64,000 nucleotides of DNA from Peribacillus sp. Bi96. Lineage in GTDB: Bacteria; Bacillota; Bacilli; Bacillales; DSM-1321. Made by a program: the position numbers and the translations under genes. Each line of letters starts with the position of its first letter. The stretch's first letter is position 1. Positions 34,954-44,077 of the stretch are shown in pieces. Below the pieces are notes generated by a model. That model had not been told where the DNA came from, made no database searches, and saw only the letters and a program-made list of their open reading frames with translations. The stretch spans positions 1 through 64,000 of the forward strand of contig NZ_CAKKLV010000003.1 in assembly GCF_918698115.1 (NCBI RefSeq), read 5' to 3'.

Positions 34954-36600
34954 TTATTTAGTACGTTCCGTCAGTAGGTCAAGCGTTTGTTCCCGCAGCT
35001 TATACTTTTGAATTTTTCCGGATGCCGTCATTGGATAAGCATCGGTAAATTGAATGTATCGGGGAATTTTATGAAAAGATATTTTCCCTTTGCAATACTC
35101 TATCAATTCTTTCTCCGTCAGGGCTTCACCTGCTTTCAATATGATCCATGCCGCTACCGCTTCCCCATACTTCTGATCGGGAACCCCAAGTACCTGGACA
35201 TCGAGAATGTCAGGATGCTGATAGAGGAATTCTTCTATTTCGCGCGGATAAATGTTTTCCCCTCCACGTATGATCATATCTTTCAGCCGGCCTGTAATCT
35301 TGCAATAGCCATTTTCATCCATCACGGCTAAATCTCCCGTGTGAAGCCAGCCTTCAGGATCAATAGCCTGCTCCGTAGCTTCCGGGTTATTATAATATCC
35401 CTTCATTACATGGTATCCTCTTGAACAGAGTTCCCCCTGTTTGCCGCGCGGAACTTCTTCTCCAGTAGCTGGATCGATAATTTTCACTTCCACCTTCGGC
35501 AGGGCCCTTCCCACTGAGGAAACCCGAAGCTCGATCGGGTCATCCGTTTTAGTCATCGTAATTCCCGGAGAAGATTCGGTTTGACCATAAGTAATCGTAA
35601 TTTCAGAGATTCCCATCTTATTCACCACGCTTTTCATGACTTCGATCGGACATGTGGAGCCTGCCATGATTCCTGTCCTCAAAGACCGTAAATCATATTG
35701 GTCGAAGTCATCGAGATTAAGTTCTGCGATGAACATCGTCGGTACACCATGTAGCGCCGTACATCTTTCTGCTTCAACGGCCTGAAGGACAGTACGAGGA
35801 TTAAATTCCACGATGGGCACCATTGTGGCCCCAACGGAAACAGAGGCCATCGTACCAAGGGAACAGCCGAAACAATGAAACATGGGAACGGGGATGCAAA
35901 GCCGATCATCCTTCGTAAGCTTCATGCATTCAGCGACGTTCAATCCGTTGTTGACCAAGTTAGAATGAGTCAACATCACACCTTTTGGAAATCCTGTCGT
36001 CCCTGATGTGTATTGCATATTAATCACATCACCGGATGCTAATTCCCCCATCCTCATGTCCAATGACTCCTCTGAAACGGATGCGCTCCCGCTAATGACT
36101 TCATCCCACGAAAACGTGCCAGGGTAACGTGTTTTGCCTAAAACGATGATATTTTTCAATTTTGGCAGTTTCTCAGATTGTAATTTTCCAGGTTTTGCAG
36201 TTTTCAATTCAGGGACAATTTCATACAGCGTATCTATATAGGAATGATCCTTGTATTGTTCCATCAGGATGATCGTCGTCGAATCCGACTGCTTAAGCAG
36301 ATATTCCAGTTCACTTGAACGGTAATTAGTATTGACCGTAACCAGAACCCCGCCCATTTTCGCGGTGGAAAATTGGGATATAAGCCATTCAGGTTTATTG
36401 GACGCCCAAATAGCGATATGTTCCCCTTTTTTAATATCAAGTGACATGAACCCCCGGGCCGCCTGTCGGCAAATCTTTTCAAATTCGCTGTACGTATGGC
36501 GAAGTCCAAGTTCATGGTAAACCACCGCTTCATTATCCCCGTATTGTTCAGCAGTCTTTTCAAGCAGTTTTCCGATCGTAACATCTAGCAAATCAGACAT
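34954..36600 (-). CDS. yngI: AMP-forming acyl-CoA synthetase
   Basis: 548 aa. The P-loop is YTSGTTGFPKGVML, the hinge block is GRLKDMIIRGGENIYPREIE and the C-terminal catalytic lysine is in MTASGKIQKYKL. AGGAGG precedes the ATG of MSDLLD. It would activate a short or branched acid, for example isovalerate, to its CoA ester for the dehydrogenase encoded upstream. Confidence 0.9.
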   Translation of the reverse strand: MSDLLDVTIGKLLEKTAEQYGDNEAVVYHELGLRHTYSEFEKICRQAARGFMSLDIKKGEHIAIWASNKPEWLISQFSTAKMGGVLVTVNTNYRSSELEYLLKQSDSTTIILMEQYKDHSYIDTLYEIVPELKTAKPGKLQSEKLPKLKNIIVLGKTRYPGTFSWDEVISGSASVSEESLDMRMGELASGDVINMQYTSGTTGFPKGVMLTHSNLVNNGLNVAECMKLTKDDRLCIPVPMFHCFGCSLGTMASVSVGATMVPIVEFNPRTVLQAVEAERCTALHGVPTMFIAELNLDDFDQYDLRSLRTGIMAGSTCPIEVMKSVVNKMGISEITITYGQTESSPGITMTKTDDPIELRVSSVGRALPKVEVKIIDPATGEEVPRGKQGELCSRGYHVMKGYYNNPEATEQAIDPEGWLHTGDLAVMDENGYCKITGRLKDMIIRGGENIYPREIEEFLYQHPDILDVQVLGVPDQKYGEAVAAWIILKAGEALTEKELIEYCKGKISFHKIPRYIQFTDAYPMTASGKIQKYKLREQTLDLLTERTK

Positions 36601-36712
36601 CAAACTCCTCCTATCAAATAAAAGTAAGAGTGAACGCTTTTTGCTGTATAGATAACATCTGCCTTTCCAGTAAATGAAACAATGTATTATTGTTCATTTG
36701 CGTTCCAAAAAA

Positions 36713-37855
36713 TTAACAGCCTAATTGTCTGGCGATCACGATTCTTTGAATCTCGGATGTGCCTTCCCCAATTTCCAATAACTTTGCATCTCTTAAATAG
36801 CGTTCCACTTCATATTCCCGCATATAACCAGAACCGCCATGTATTTGAATCGCTTGATTGCTTGCGCGGAACGCGGTCTCACTTGCAAAAAGCTTGGCGT
36901 ATGCCGCTTCCTTTGCAAAGGGTTTTTTATTGTCTTTTAACCATGCAGCCTTATATACCATATTCCTTGCCAATTCAATTTCCATGGCCATGTCAGCAAG
37001 TTTGAATTGAATCGCCTGGAAACTTGAAATGGATTTACCAAATTGAACGCGCTCTTTTGAAAAAGCTAAAGCCTTATCAAAGGCTGCCTGTGCTATGCCG
37101 ACGGCCAAAGCGGCAATTGATATCCTTCCACCATCCAACGTGAATAAAAACTGTTTAAATCCTTTGTCTGGATCACCCAATAAATTTTCCTTTGGCACTC
37201 GGACATTATCAAGGATGATTTCACACGTATTGGAAGCGCGAACACCCATTTTTTCATAATTGCTATTGATGGTCAGCCCTTTGGTATCCGTTGGCACGAT
37301 GAATGCCGAGATAATGTTCTTGCCATTGGAATCTTTACCCGAAACAGCAGTAACAGTGATGGTTCTTGAATAGCTGGCATTGGTTATCCATGTTTTCTCA
37401 CCATTTATCACATATTCATCACCTTCTAATACCGCACTCGTTTTCGTACCGCCCGCATCCGAACCCGCATTAGGTTCTGTCAATCCGAAAGCTGCCAGTG
37501 TTTCACCGGTCGTGATGGGAACCAAATATTTTTGTTTCTGTTCCTCGGTTCCGAAATAGTAAATGGGACTTGCTCCGAGCGAAACGGCTGCTGCATAACT
37601 TAAGCCGGTTCCCCCGCACGCTTTGCCAACCTCTTCAACGGCAATTGCATACGATATCGTATCTCCGCCCGAACCGCCATATTCTTCAGGAAACGGAATT
37701 CCTAGCAATCCGAGTTTCCCCATTTTTTTGAATACATCCTCCGCAAACATCGACTTTGCATCTAACTCTATCGCAATGGGTTTAATTTCCTTTTCTGCAA
37801 ATTCCCTAACCATTTCTTTAATCATCTGCTGTTCTTTAGTAAGTGAAAAATCCAT
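36713..37855 (-). CDS. yngJ: Short/branched-chain acyl-CoA dehydrogenase
   Basis: 380 aa from the ATG of [16 protein letters not shown], with AAGGGGA upstream; 17 open codons before it are not used. It is an FAD acyl-CoA dehydrogenase: [17 protein letters not shown], then [20 protein letters not shown] and [13 protein letters not shown]. The Glu of IGEGT fits the catalytic base position of short/medium-chain enzymes; classical isovaleryl-CoA dehydrogenases have another residue there. Context points to isovaleryl- or isobutyryl-CoA. First structural gene after the regulator, with a palindromic operator just before it. Confidence 0.9.
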   Translation of the reverse strand: MDFSLTKEQQMIKEMVREFAEKEIKPIAIELDAKSMFAEDVFKKMGKLGLLGIPFPEEYGGSGGDTISYAIAVEEVGKACGGTGLSYAAAVSLGASPIYYFGTEEQKQKYLVPITTGETLAAFGLTEPNAGSDAGGTKTSAVLEGDEYVINGEKTWITNASYSRTITVTAVSGKDSNGKNIISAFIVPTDTKGLTINSNYEKMGVRASNTCEIILDNVRVPKENLLGDPDKGFKQFLFTLDGGRISIAALAVGIAQAAFDKALAFSKERVQFGKSISSFQAIQFKLADMAMEIELARNMVYKAAWLKDNKKPFAKEAAYAKLFASETAFRASNQAIQIHGGSGYMREYEVERYLRDAKLLEIGEGTSEIQRIVIARQLGC

Positions 37856-37877
37856 ATGTTCATTCCCCTTTCGATTG

Positions 37878-37895
37878 AGACCGACTAGTTGGTCT
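37878..37895 (-). promoter_or_regulatory. Candidate TetR operator before the acyl-CoA operon
   Basis: AGACCGACTAGTTGGTCT is an 18-bp palindrome with one imperfect pair, centred on ACTAGT. It lies 23 bases upstream of the acyl-CoA dehydrogenase start. This is the size and symmetry of TetR-family sites. Confidence 0.65.
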
Positions 37896-37952
37896 GTACA
37901 AACCAAGTTTTACTGTTTAATCCACAGCCAATTGGTTCTTCAGTAAAAATGG

Positions 37953-38588
37953 CTAGGTGATTTCCGCTTCTTTTTGTTTATCTGTCAATAGGGCATTCAG
38001 AATTAAATCTACGTATATATCACCGATTTCATCGATCGTTTTTCCACCGTCCCTTTTGTACCATTTGTAGGACCAGTTCACCATGCCCAGAATGGACATG
38101 CCGGTAATTTCCACCGGCAATTCGCTGCGGAATATTCCCTTGTCAATGCCTTCTTTGATGACGGAAAAAATGATTTCTTTATACATTTGACGCTTTTTTT
38201 TGATTGCTTCAACATAAGGTGGTTTTAAGTAAATGCTTTCTTGATAGAAAACTGAGATGTGTGGTTTATAGAGGTCAAAAACTTTAACGAATGATTGAAT
38301 GATTTTTTGCATTTTTTCTGTCGGATGGGTACTTTCAGAAATGGCTTCCTGTGCTTTTATTAAAACATATGTAATAAAATAATCATGGATGACAAATAAG
38401 AGTTCATCTTTGGAAGAGAAATGGTGATAAAAACCACCCTTGCTAGTTCCGCATGCCTTAACGATTTCGTTAACGGAGACACCATGAAAACCATGCTGAT
38501 CGAAGAGCGTCAACGATGTTTCAATTATTTTTTCTTTTAACTCCGTAAGACTGCACCCCCTTTTGTATCCGCTTACATTTAACGACAT
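37953..38588 (-). CDS. TetR-family regulator of the acyl-CoA operon
   Basis: 211 aa. The N-terminal TetR helix-turn-helix is ETSLTLFDQHGFHGVSVNEI then VKACGTSKGGFYHHFSSKDE. The remainder is the ligand-binding helical domain with WSYKWYKRDGG near the end. Codons before residue 12 have no good ribosome binding site at 38588, so the true start could be a little further in. It immediately precedes the acyl-CoA degradation operon on the same strand. By family and place it should be a repressor released by an acyl-CoA. Confidence 0.88.
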   Translation of the reverse strand: MSLNVSGYKRGCSLTELKEKIIETSLTLFDQHGFHGVSVNEIVKACGTSKGGFYHHFSSKDELLFVIHDYFITYVLIKAQEAISESTHPTEKMQKIIQSFVKVFDLYKPHISVFYQESIYLKPPYVEAIKKKRQMYKEIIFSVIKEGIDKGIFRSELPVEITGMSILGMVNWSYKWYKRDGGKTIDEIGDIYVDLILNALLTDKQKEAEIT

Positions 38589-38625
38589 AAAGAGTATGGT
38601 TATGTAGTTAACTGGATTTATTTAA

Positions 38626-38663
38626 ATTTTACCAAATATTTAAAAATTGTCAATTTTTAAATA
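38626..38663 (-). promoter_or_regulatory. tetR promoter with a 27-bp palindrome
   Basis: TTGACA (38653-38648), 16 bases, TAAAAT (38631-38626) on the minus strand. TATTTAAAAATTG, one base, CAATTTTTAAATA (38637-38663) is a perfect dyad covering the -35 and most of the spacer, so it may be an autoregulatory site. It differs from the operator at 37878, so one protein may not bind both. Confidence 0.6.
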
Positions 38664-38767
38664 CAAAAGAAAAACAGCCCCCATGACCAAGAGCTGTCAC
38701 CACAATAGAACGGAAGGATAGGCAATGGGTTAAACTAAAGTCCTATCCTTTTTACCATGCTCATTGC

Positions 38768-39529
38768 CTATTCATTCTTTTTTGCCTTGACTGGCATGAC
38801 ATTGGCTTTTACTAGCTGCCAGCCCTTGTCATAAGTCCATACCGATTTAATCTCCAATATCGGATCACGTTCATCGGATCCTTTTACATGTTGGATCCCC
38901 ATGAGCCCCTTTCCTTTGCCCAAAATGGACTTGATGTCAAGCGTTGAGTATGGATCAACCAAAAGCTCGGTTGGTTCATTTAGCTTTCCATCGTGGTAAA
39001 TGCCCAATTCATCATACGTTTGTTTTCTAGACCTGACATCTATCACCACAGGATTTTGTCCTTCAATTATGATTTCTGCTTTGTAACCGTCAAGAAATTG
39101 GGCCATTACAGGGACAGGTGGCGGTACTTCCAGTTCCTGCACTTTCCCATCTTTGAACGTATAGGCGTAACTGGTAATCAAACGATCCTTGCCTGCCATC
39201 AAAACCGTGACCAATACGTCCTGAATCCCATCCTTATTCAAGTCCGCAACCTTTAAATCAGGATTATAACCTGCATCCAGCGGGACGCTGATTGTACGGC
39301 GATTGCTTTCAACGCTCAATTCAATTTTTTTCAGAAACTTGCTTCCTATCTCATATGGCAGTCCTTGAACCTGGATGATGTCTATTTTCTGATCACCTGT
39401 TACATCTCTTTTTGTGGAAATATATGTGCCATCAACTTGAAAATTTTTATCATGTGCCTCAACTGCTTGATAGCTCAAAAAGAGTGAGATGACTAAAACC
39501 GCATATTTTAGCAGATCTAACTTTTTCAT
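38768..39529 (-). CDS. Secreted protein with FG-GAP/EF-hand-like repeat
   Basis: 253 aa. A signal peptide (residues 1-26, LLKYAVLVISLFLSYQAVEA) is followed by an exported domain. STKRDVTGDQKIDIIQV and VADLNKDGIQDVLVTV have the DxDxDG-like spacing of FG-GAP/VCBS calcium loops. The ATG has GAGAGG before it. Role unknown; relatives are cell-surface beta-propeller-like proteins of Bacillus. Confidence 0.7.
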   Translation of the reverse strand: MKKLDLLKYAVLVISLFLSYQAVEAHDKNFQVDGTYISTKRDVTGDQKIDIIQVQGLPYEIGSKFLKKIELSVESNRRTISVPLDAGYNPDLKVADLNKDGIQDVLVTVLMAGKDRLITSYAYTFKDGKVQELEVPPPVPVMAQFLDGYKAEIIIEGQNPVVIDVRSRKQTYDELGIYHDGKLNEPTELLVDPYSTLDIKSILGKGKGLMGIQHVKGSDERDPILEIKSVWTYDKGWQLVKANVMPVKAKKNE

Positions 39530-39557
39530 AATGATAACCTCTCTTTTCCAAGATGGA

Positions 39558-40604
39558 CTAATTTGTCATTTGCCGCCGTTTGAACTTTCGACGCTGATCT
39601 TTCATGAATATGGACCAGAAATAATAGAAACCTGGAACTAATATCGCAAAACCGACGATATATGTGGCAAAAACTGCCCGGAATGATGTCGGGTCGGTAA
39701 ACCCTGAAAGGATCGTGACATTTGGATAAATGATATAGGGTAAATGAGCGAGTCCGTAAACATAGCTGCCGATTAAATACTGAATGATGATCGCGATTAC
39801 GGCGAGGCGAGGCATTCCTTTGACCTCCCGCTTAGAAAAATAGGGAAGATACAAAGCTACCCCGCTAATGATAAAAAAGATTAGCGAAACGAGTAACAAT
39901 GCTGAGTTTTTCATCATCCCTTCGTAGAGCCAATTCGCTTCATTTTTTAATGTGAACATCACCATCAGTGCCATGACTAACATGAGCGGTCCGGTTATCA
40001 TCGCATCCCTGCGGTATATTTTGTATGCTTTCATTTCATCAGCCTGTTTGGAGTAATCAGACAGTAGCAATGATGATAAAAAAAGCGTGCTCATAATTCC
40101 GAACCCCACAAATGCATACTCATTAGGACTCGTGAATAGTTTAGAAAGATTCAATTCTTCATTTCCTCTCACGCCTTCGACAAATCCAAGGTGTGTGATT
40201 GGCAATACGCTGATTAATAGCCCGGGTATGATCAATCCCGTTAATCCTGATATATACGTTAGCACTTTTTCATATTTATCTACGCTATGTGAAAAAACCA
40301 AGAACGCACTCCTAATGCAAAGAAGCACCAAAATAAGGCTCGCTGGAACGATCAAGGCTACTCCAATCGGAAAAACTGCACCTGGGAATAAACTATAAAT
40401 CGCAATAACAAGACCAACGACAAAGGTATTAGTCACTTCCCACGTTGGTGATAAATAGCTGTTCGCTATCTTCGTAGCATTCGTTTCTTCCTTCTTAATG
40501 TAAGTCATGGCCCAGAAGCCAGCGCCAAAATCCATAGAAGCCATGATGGCATAAAGAAAAATAAAGCCCCAGACCAGTGTTATTGCAAGAAGAGCATCAC
40601 TCAT
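39558..40604 (-). CDS. cydB: Cytochrome bd-type quinol oxidase subunit II
   Basis: 348 aa with about eight to nine transmembrane helices. The N-terminal LAITLVWGFIFLYAIMASMDFGAGF is cut here as typical: WGFIFLYAIMASMDFGAG corresponds to the CydB signature. Subunit II stabilises the hemes held by subunit I. It follows cydA by 15 bases. The pair resembles B. subtilis YthAB (cytochrome bb') as much as CydAB. Confidence 0.88.
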   Translation of the reverse strand: MSDALLAITLVWGFIFLYAIMASMDFGAGFWAMTYIKKEETNATKIANSYLSPTWEVTNTFVVGLVIAIYSLFPGAVFPIGVALIVPASLILVLLCIRSAFLVFSHSVDKYEKVLTYISGLTGLIIPGLLISVLPITHLGFVEGVRGNEELNLSKLFTSPNEYAFVGFGIMSTLFLSSLLLSDYSKQADEMKAYKIYRRDAMITGPLMLVMALMVMFTLKNEANWLYEGMMKNSALLLVSLIFFIISGVALYLPYFSKREVKGMPRLAVIAIIIQYLIGSYVYGLAHLPYIIYPNVTILSGFTDPTSFRAVFATYIVGFAILVPGFYYFWSIFMKDQRRKFKRRQMTN

Positions 40605-40619
40605 TGACCTTCCCCCCTT

Positions 40620-41978
40620 TTATGAGTTCGAATCGAAAAGCCTCACATCTTTCTGTTCGGCTTTATAAATATCATCCATCACAGAATGACGTTTAAAATA
40701 ATATAAAAGTGTAAACACGACAGATACGCATAAAATGAAATAGACAAGAATGAACATCGAGAATAAAAAACCAAGATTTTCATACGAAGTTACTGAATCC
40801 GCTGTGGAAAGCATCCTGTATATCGTCCATGGCTGCCTGCCTGTACAAGCAAAAATCCAACCGCATTCAATCGATATCACCGAAAGCGGACCTGCAGCAA
40901 CAAACAGCCAGAGAACCCATCTCGGGTACTCCTTCTTCAGCCACTTATTCCATACCAATGCAAACAAGGCTAATGCAATTAAACCTGAACCAATGATGAC
41001 CATGGCGTTGAATAAGATATGGACATAAAGCGGCGGCCAATACTCTTCTGGAAAATCGTTCAAACCGGTTACGACCGTATCGAAACTGTTACCTGATAAG
41101 AAGCTTAAAACCCATGGAAATTCAATCCCATACTTCACTTCCTGGGCTTCCCTATCTGTATAACCGAATAAGGTCAGACCTGCATGATCCTTCGTTTCGA
41201 ACAAGCCTTCAGCGGCCGCCAATTTCTCGGGCTGTTCCCTATATAAATGCTGGGTTGTCGCATGGCCGTTGAGTGCCGTCAAAAAAGAAAAAACCAAACC
41301 TAAAACGATACTGAGCTTCAGTGCTTTTTGGTGAAAATTATATTCAGTAGTGCCATATTTGTTCTTTAACATCTTATAGGCTGCAACTGCCGCTACGACA
41401 AATGCGCCTGTTGTATAAGCAGTCAGTGCCGTATGTCCTGCTGTCACTAAGAAGCTAGGGTTAAAGAATGCCGCCCAAGGATCAACATCGACTATTTCCC
41501 CATTTTCAAACCTGAACCCAGCAGGTGTACCCTCGAAAGCATGGACATTTGATATCAAAACAGCTGAAGCCATCGCTCCGAATGCAACAAAAAATAAACT
41601 CACGATACGGGCCCATGGCTTGATTTTTTCAGCAGCGTACACGTAGATGGACATGAACAATGCTTCAACCATGAATGCATAAATCTCGATTTGGAACGGA
41701 AGCGCCATGACACGTCCAATCACTTCCATGAATCCAGGCCATAATAGGGAAAGTTGCACACCCGCAATCGTACCAGTCGGGATACCAACCCCAAGTAACA
41801 CTCCTAATGTTTTGGTCCAGCGTTTGGCCATGACCACATACTGTAAATCCTTAGTCCTTTGATACATCAATTCCGCAGCCAACATCATCATCGGCAATCC
41901 GACGCCAATCGTTGCAAATATGATATGTACAGCCATATTCGTCCCGAACATCGCACGGGCCATTTGTATATGATCCAT
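40620..41978 (-). CDS. cydA: Cytochrome bd-type quinol oxidase subunit I
   Basis: 452 aa from the ATG of MDHIQMARAMFGTNMAVHII, preceded by GAAAGGAAGACAG; 25 upstream codons are excluded. About nine helices carry the heme ligands. GRQPWTIYRML is the quinol/heme b595 signature. GHATTQHLYREQPEKLAAAE is in the periplasmic Q-loop, which is short, as in the CIO/YthA group. It reduces O2 with quinol under low aeration or respiratory stress. cydCD are absent here. Confidence 0.9.
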   Translation of the reverse strand: MDHIQMARAMFGTNMAVHIIFATIGVGLPMMMLAAELMYQRTKDLQYVVMAKRWTKTLGVLLGVGIPTGTIAGVQLSLLWPGFMEVIGRVMALPFQIEIYAFMVEALFMSIYVYAAEKIKPWARIVSLFFVAFGAMASAVLISNVHAFEGTPAGFRFENGEIVDVDPWAAFFNPSFLVTAGHTALTAYTTGAFVVAAVAAYKMLKNKYGTTEYNFHQKALKLSIVLGLVFSFLTALNGHATTQHLYREQPEKLAAAEGLFETKDHAGLTLFGYTDREAQEVKYGIEFPWVLSFLSGNSFDTVVTGLNDFPEEYWPPLYVHILFNAMVIIGSGLIALALFALVWNKWLKKEYPRWVLWLFVAAGPLSVISIECGWIFACTGRQPWTIYRMLSTADSVTSYENLGFLFSMFILVYFILCVSVVFTLLYYFKRHSVMDDIYKAEQKDVRLFDSNS

Positions 41979-42205
41979 ACTGTCTTCCTTTCTAAGCTTT
42001 GTCTCTTGGTAGTATCTCCGCTGGAAAGGAAAATATTTAATAATATTCCACAATCTAAGTTTTCATAGGTTTTACAGAAGGTCAGAATTTTACTTATTGA
42101 TTTTTTTTGATGTTTGTTTATTGAGTATTCTATCGAGGTTATTATTAGGATAATTTTACTTCGGTTGATGCTTCTTAACCGAGTTAACTGCTTGTACCTT
42201 CTATA

Positions 42206-42470
42206 TTTCCCCGCCTAGGCTACCAATTAATACGGTGTGCCGATTGCAATCTTAATTGCTTCTTTGACACTGTCAAACTACATCGTAACGAAGACCGGTC
42301 GAAAGATTCCTTCTTGTTAGATCGTCATTTCGTTCATTACATCAGCAAAAATAGTAGATTTCACATAGAAGTCTCCGTCCAAACCTTTTGGCTTGCCTGA
42401 ACCACCAGCGATAACTTTCGCACTGTTGAACAATTCTTGATTCTTGTACCACTGCTGCTAAACTGCGAAT
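42206..42470 (-). pseudogene. Aldehyde dehydrogenase relic
   Basis: The minus strand reads ELFNSAKVIAGGSGKPKGLD, then GDFYVKSTIFADVMNEMTI, a stop, QEGIFRPVFVTM, a stop, FDSVKEAIKIAIGTPY and another stop. This is the C-terminal third of an NAD-dependent aldehyde dehydrogenase (family: YVxPTIF, QEEIFGPV, AxxTPYGL). At least three in-frame stops and missing ends make it dead. Confidence 0.85.
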
Positions 42471-42524
42471 TCTTCAAAATTCTCTAAAGAACTGTTTATT
42501 CAGTTTATATTTCCTTCACATAAA

Positions 42525-42566
42525 AATACACACATACCCTACTATATAGTAGTCTATGTGTGTATT
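42525..42566. repeat. Long perfect dyad
   Basis: AATACACACATA, CC, CTACTAT, then ATAGTAG, TC, TATGTGTGTATT. Outer arms of 12 bp and inner arms of 7 bp are both perfect around one centre. No T run follows, so it is unlikely to be a simple terminator. It may be a protein-binding site or the relic of a small mobile element. Confidence 0.6.
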
Positions 42567-43008
42567 CCGGCCTGCATTGACTTTTGCCCAATTTCAAGAA
42601 TATTTTTCCTATTTACGCCTTTTTCTCTACCAGAAGGAAGATCAAAAATCCCACATTTTATACTCATCCACATGGATAAAGCAGTTACTTCTGGATGAAA
42701 ACGAACTCGTCCCTTGTAGGTCCAACTATTCATTTTGTTGAGAACGATAGCCGGTGAACACTGTTACTGAACCATCACCCATTCGAACAAGAATTCGTAC
42801 AGTATGGATTCGAAAAAGTTATTTCAGTAACTGTACATTTCAATGTTATATCCTAACTTTTGAATTACTTTTTTTATAATAGACTGGTTCTAACTTAGTA
42901 AATTTAATATGTCCTTTGCTTATTGTCCGGTTTTTGACTTGATCGATATTGATAAGGATTGCCTCTTGCCTTCTTTGCACTCATAGGTTATAAGTTTCTA
43001 TATGAAAG
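42567..43008. other. Intergenic region
   Basis: About 440 bases between the dyad and the thioesterase. A 61-codon plus-strand frame here has no ribosome binding site or family resemblance. Nothing is annotated. Confidence 0.35.
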
Positions 43009-43485
43009 TTAAGGATAATCTACATTTAAAAACGTAGCCACATCTTTGCTTTTTTGTTTTCTCTGACTACGCATCCTGGCTCGATCTAATGCCGTTTCAT
43101 GTAATTTTTTTTCTTCTTCTGTCTCCGGAATAACTTTTGGAACACGTGTTGGACGTTTATGTTCATCAAGTGCAACAAATGTTAATAGAGCAGTCGCTGC
43201 AATTCTGCGTTCACTGCTTTTTAAATCTTCAGCAATAATTTTCACAAATACCTCCATTGAAGATGTGCCTGTCCATGCGACATAAGATATAAAACAAACT
43301 GAATCTGTTGTCCGAATGGGATGTAAAAAGTCAACTGAATCTGTTGAAGCAGTTACACATTCGCTGCGACTATGACGTGCTGCAGAAATCGATGCTACTT
43401 GATCGACGTCACTCATTAATCGGCCGCCAAATAATGTATTATGATTGTTCACATCATTTGGAAATATACGACTTGTTCTTATCAC
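43009..43485 (-). CDS. Acyl-CoA thioesterase, YkhA-like hotdog
   Basis: 158 aa from the first standard start (GTG, MIRTSRIFPNDVNNHNTLFGG). Hotdog fold with NTLFGGRLMSDVDQVASISA and SECVTASTDSVDFLHPIRTT, as in B. subtilis YkhA and human ACOT-type enzymes that hydrolyse acyl-CoA. In family members homology starts earlier, with a segment like ESRTFKTNRVFP. Here ESRVIRTSRIFP is also present in frame upstream, and the only ribosome binding site (AGGAGG, 43524-43529) is 8 bases before an ATA at 43515. The natural start may thus be ATA or a mutated ATG, giving 168 aa. Confidence 0.85.
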   Translation of the reverse strand: MIRTSRIFPNDVNNHNTLFGGRLMSDVDQVASISAARHSRSECVTASTDSVDFLHPIRTTDSVCFISYVAWTGTSSMEVFVKIIAEDLKSSERRIAATALLTFVALDEHKRPTRVPKVIPETEEEKKLHETALDRARMRSQRKQKSKDVATFLNVDYP

Positions 43486-43529
43486 CCTTGATTCTCTGCA
43501 ATATTTTGCTTCTATAAACCCGTCCTCCT

Positions 43530-44060
43530 AAAACATGGGACCTGAAATCACCCTTGTAAACTTTTATATATGGTTATATTATGATAAAATTTTGAGCTTT
43601 TTATCCTTAAAACACGATCGGCCAATTAGCCTAGTGTTCCGAGAATGTACAGCTTGCTTTCCCAGTTTCGAACTCTAAACGTAAAATAAATAACTTTCTG
43701 TGAAAACTTCACCCATTGTTATGCCGATTAGCTTTTGGTTTCAAAAGACAAAGATTGAAAATACATTATTGAAATTCGAAACAATGAATTTAATCATTTT
43801 TGAAAAACTTCCTTGCAACGCTTGATGCCACAGGTATTTAATATCCACTTTCTTTATTGCTTGATCATCTTTTAACCACGAATCAGATTATTCATTTCCT
43901 GCACTTTTAAATTATCTAATAACTGAGTATTCCACATAAAGGATAAACATAGTGGAATATGATAGCCATAATCAATCATGACAATTTATTGAAGATCCTT
44001 CATAAATGGAGACCCATTAGGAATATGATAGCGTAAATCCCAAATAGGAAAGTGTAACCC
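43530..44060. other. Intergenic region
   Basis: About 530 AT-rich bases. I see no gene, relic or strong hairpin; the promoter of the amine oxidase must lie here. Confidence 0.35.
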
Positions 44061-44077
44061 AGAGAGGAGAAAACACT

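Noticed and set aside
42556..42741. 61-codon plus-strand frame after the dyad
   Set aside because: It starts inside the dyad, lacks a ribosome binding site and has no recognised family.
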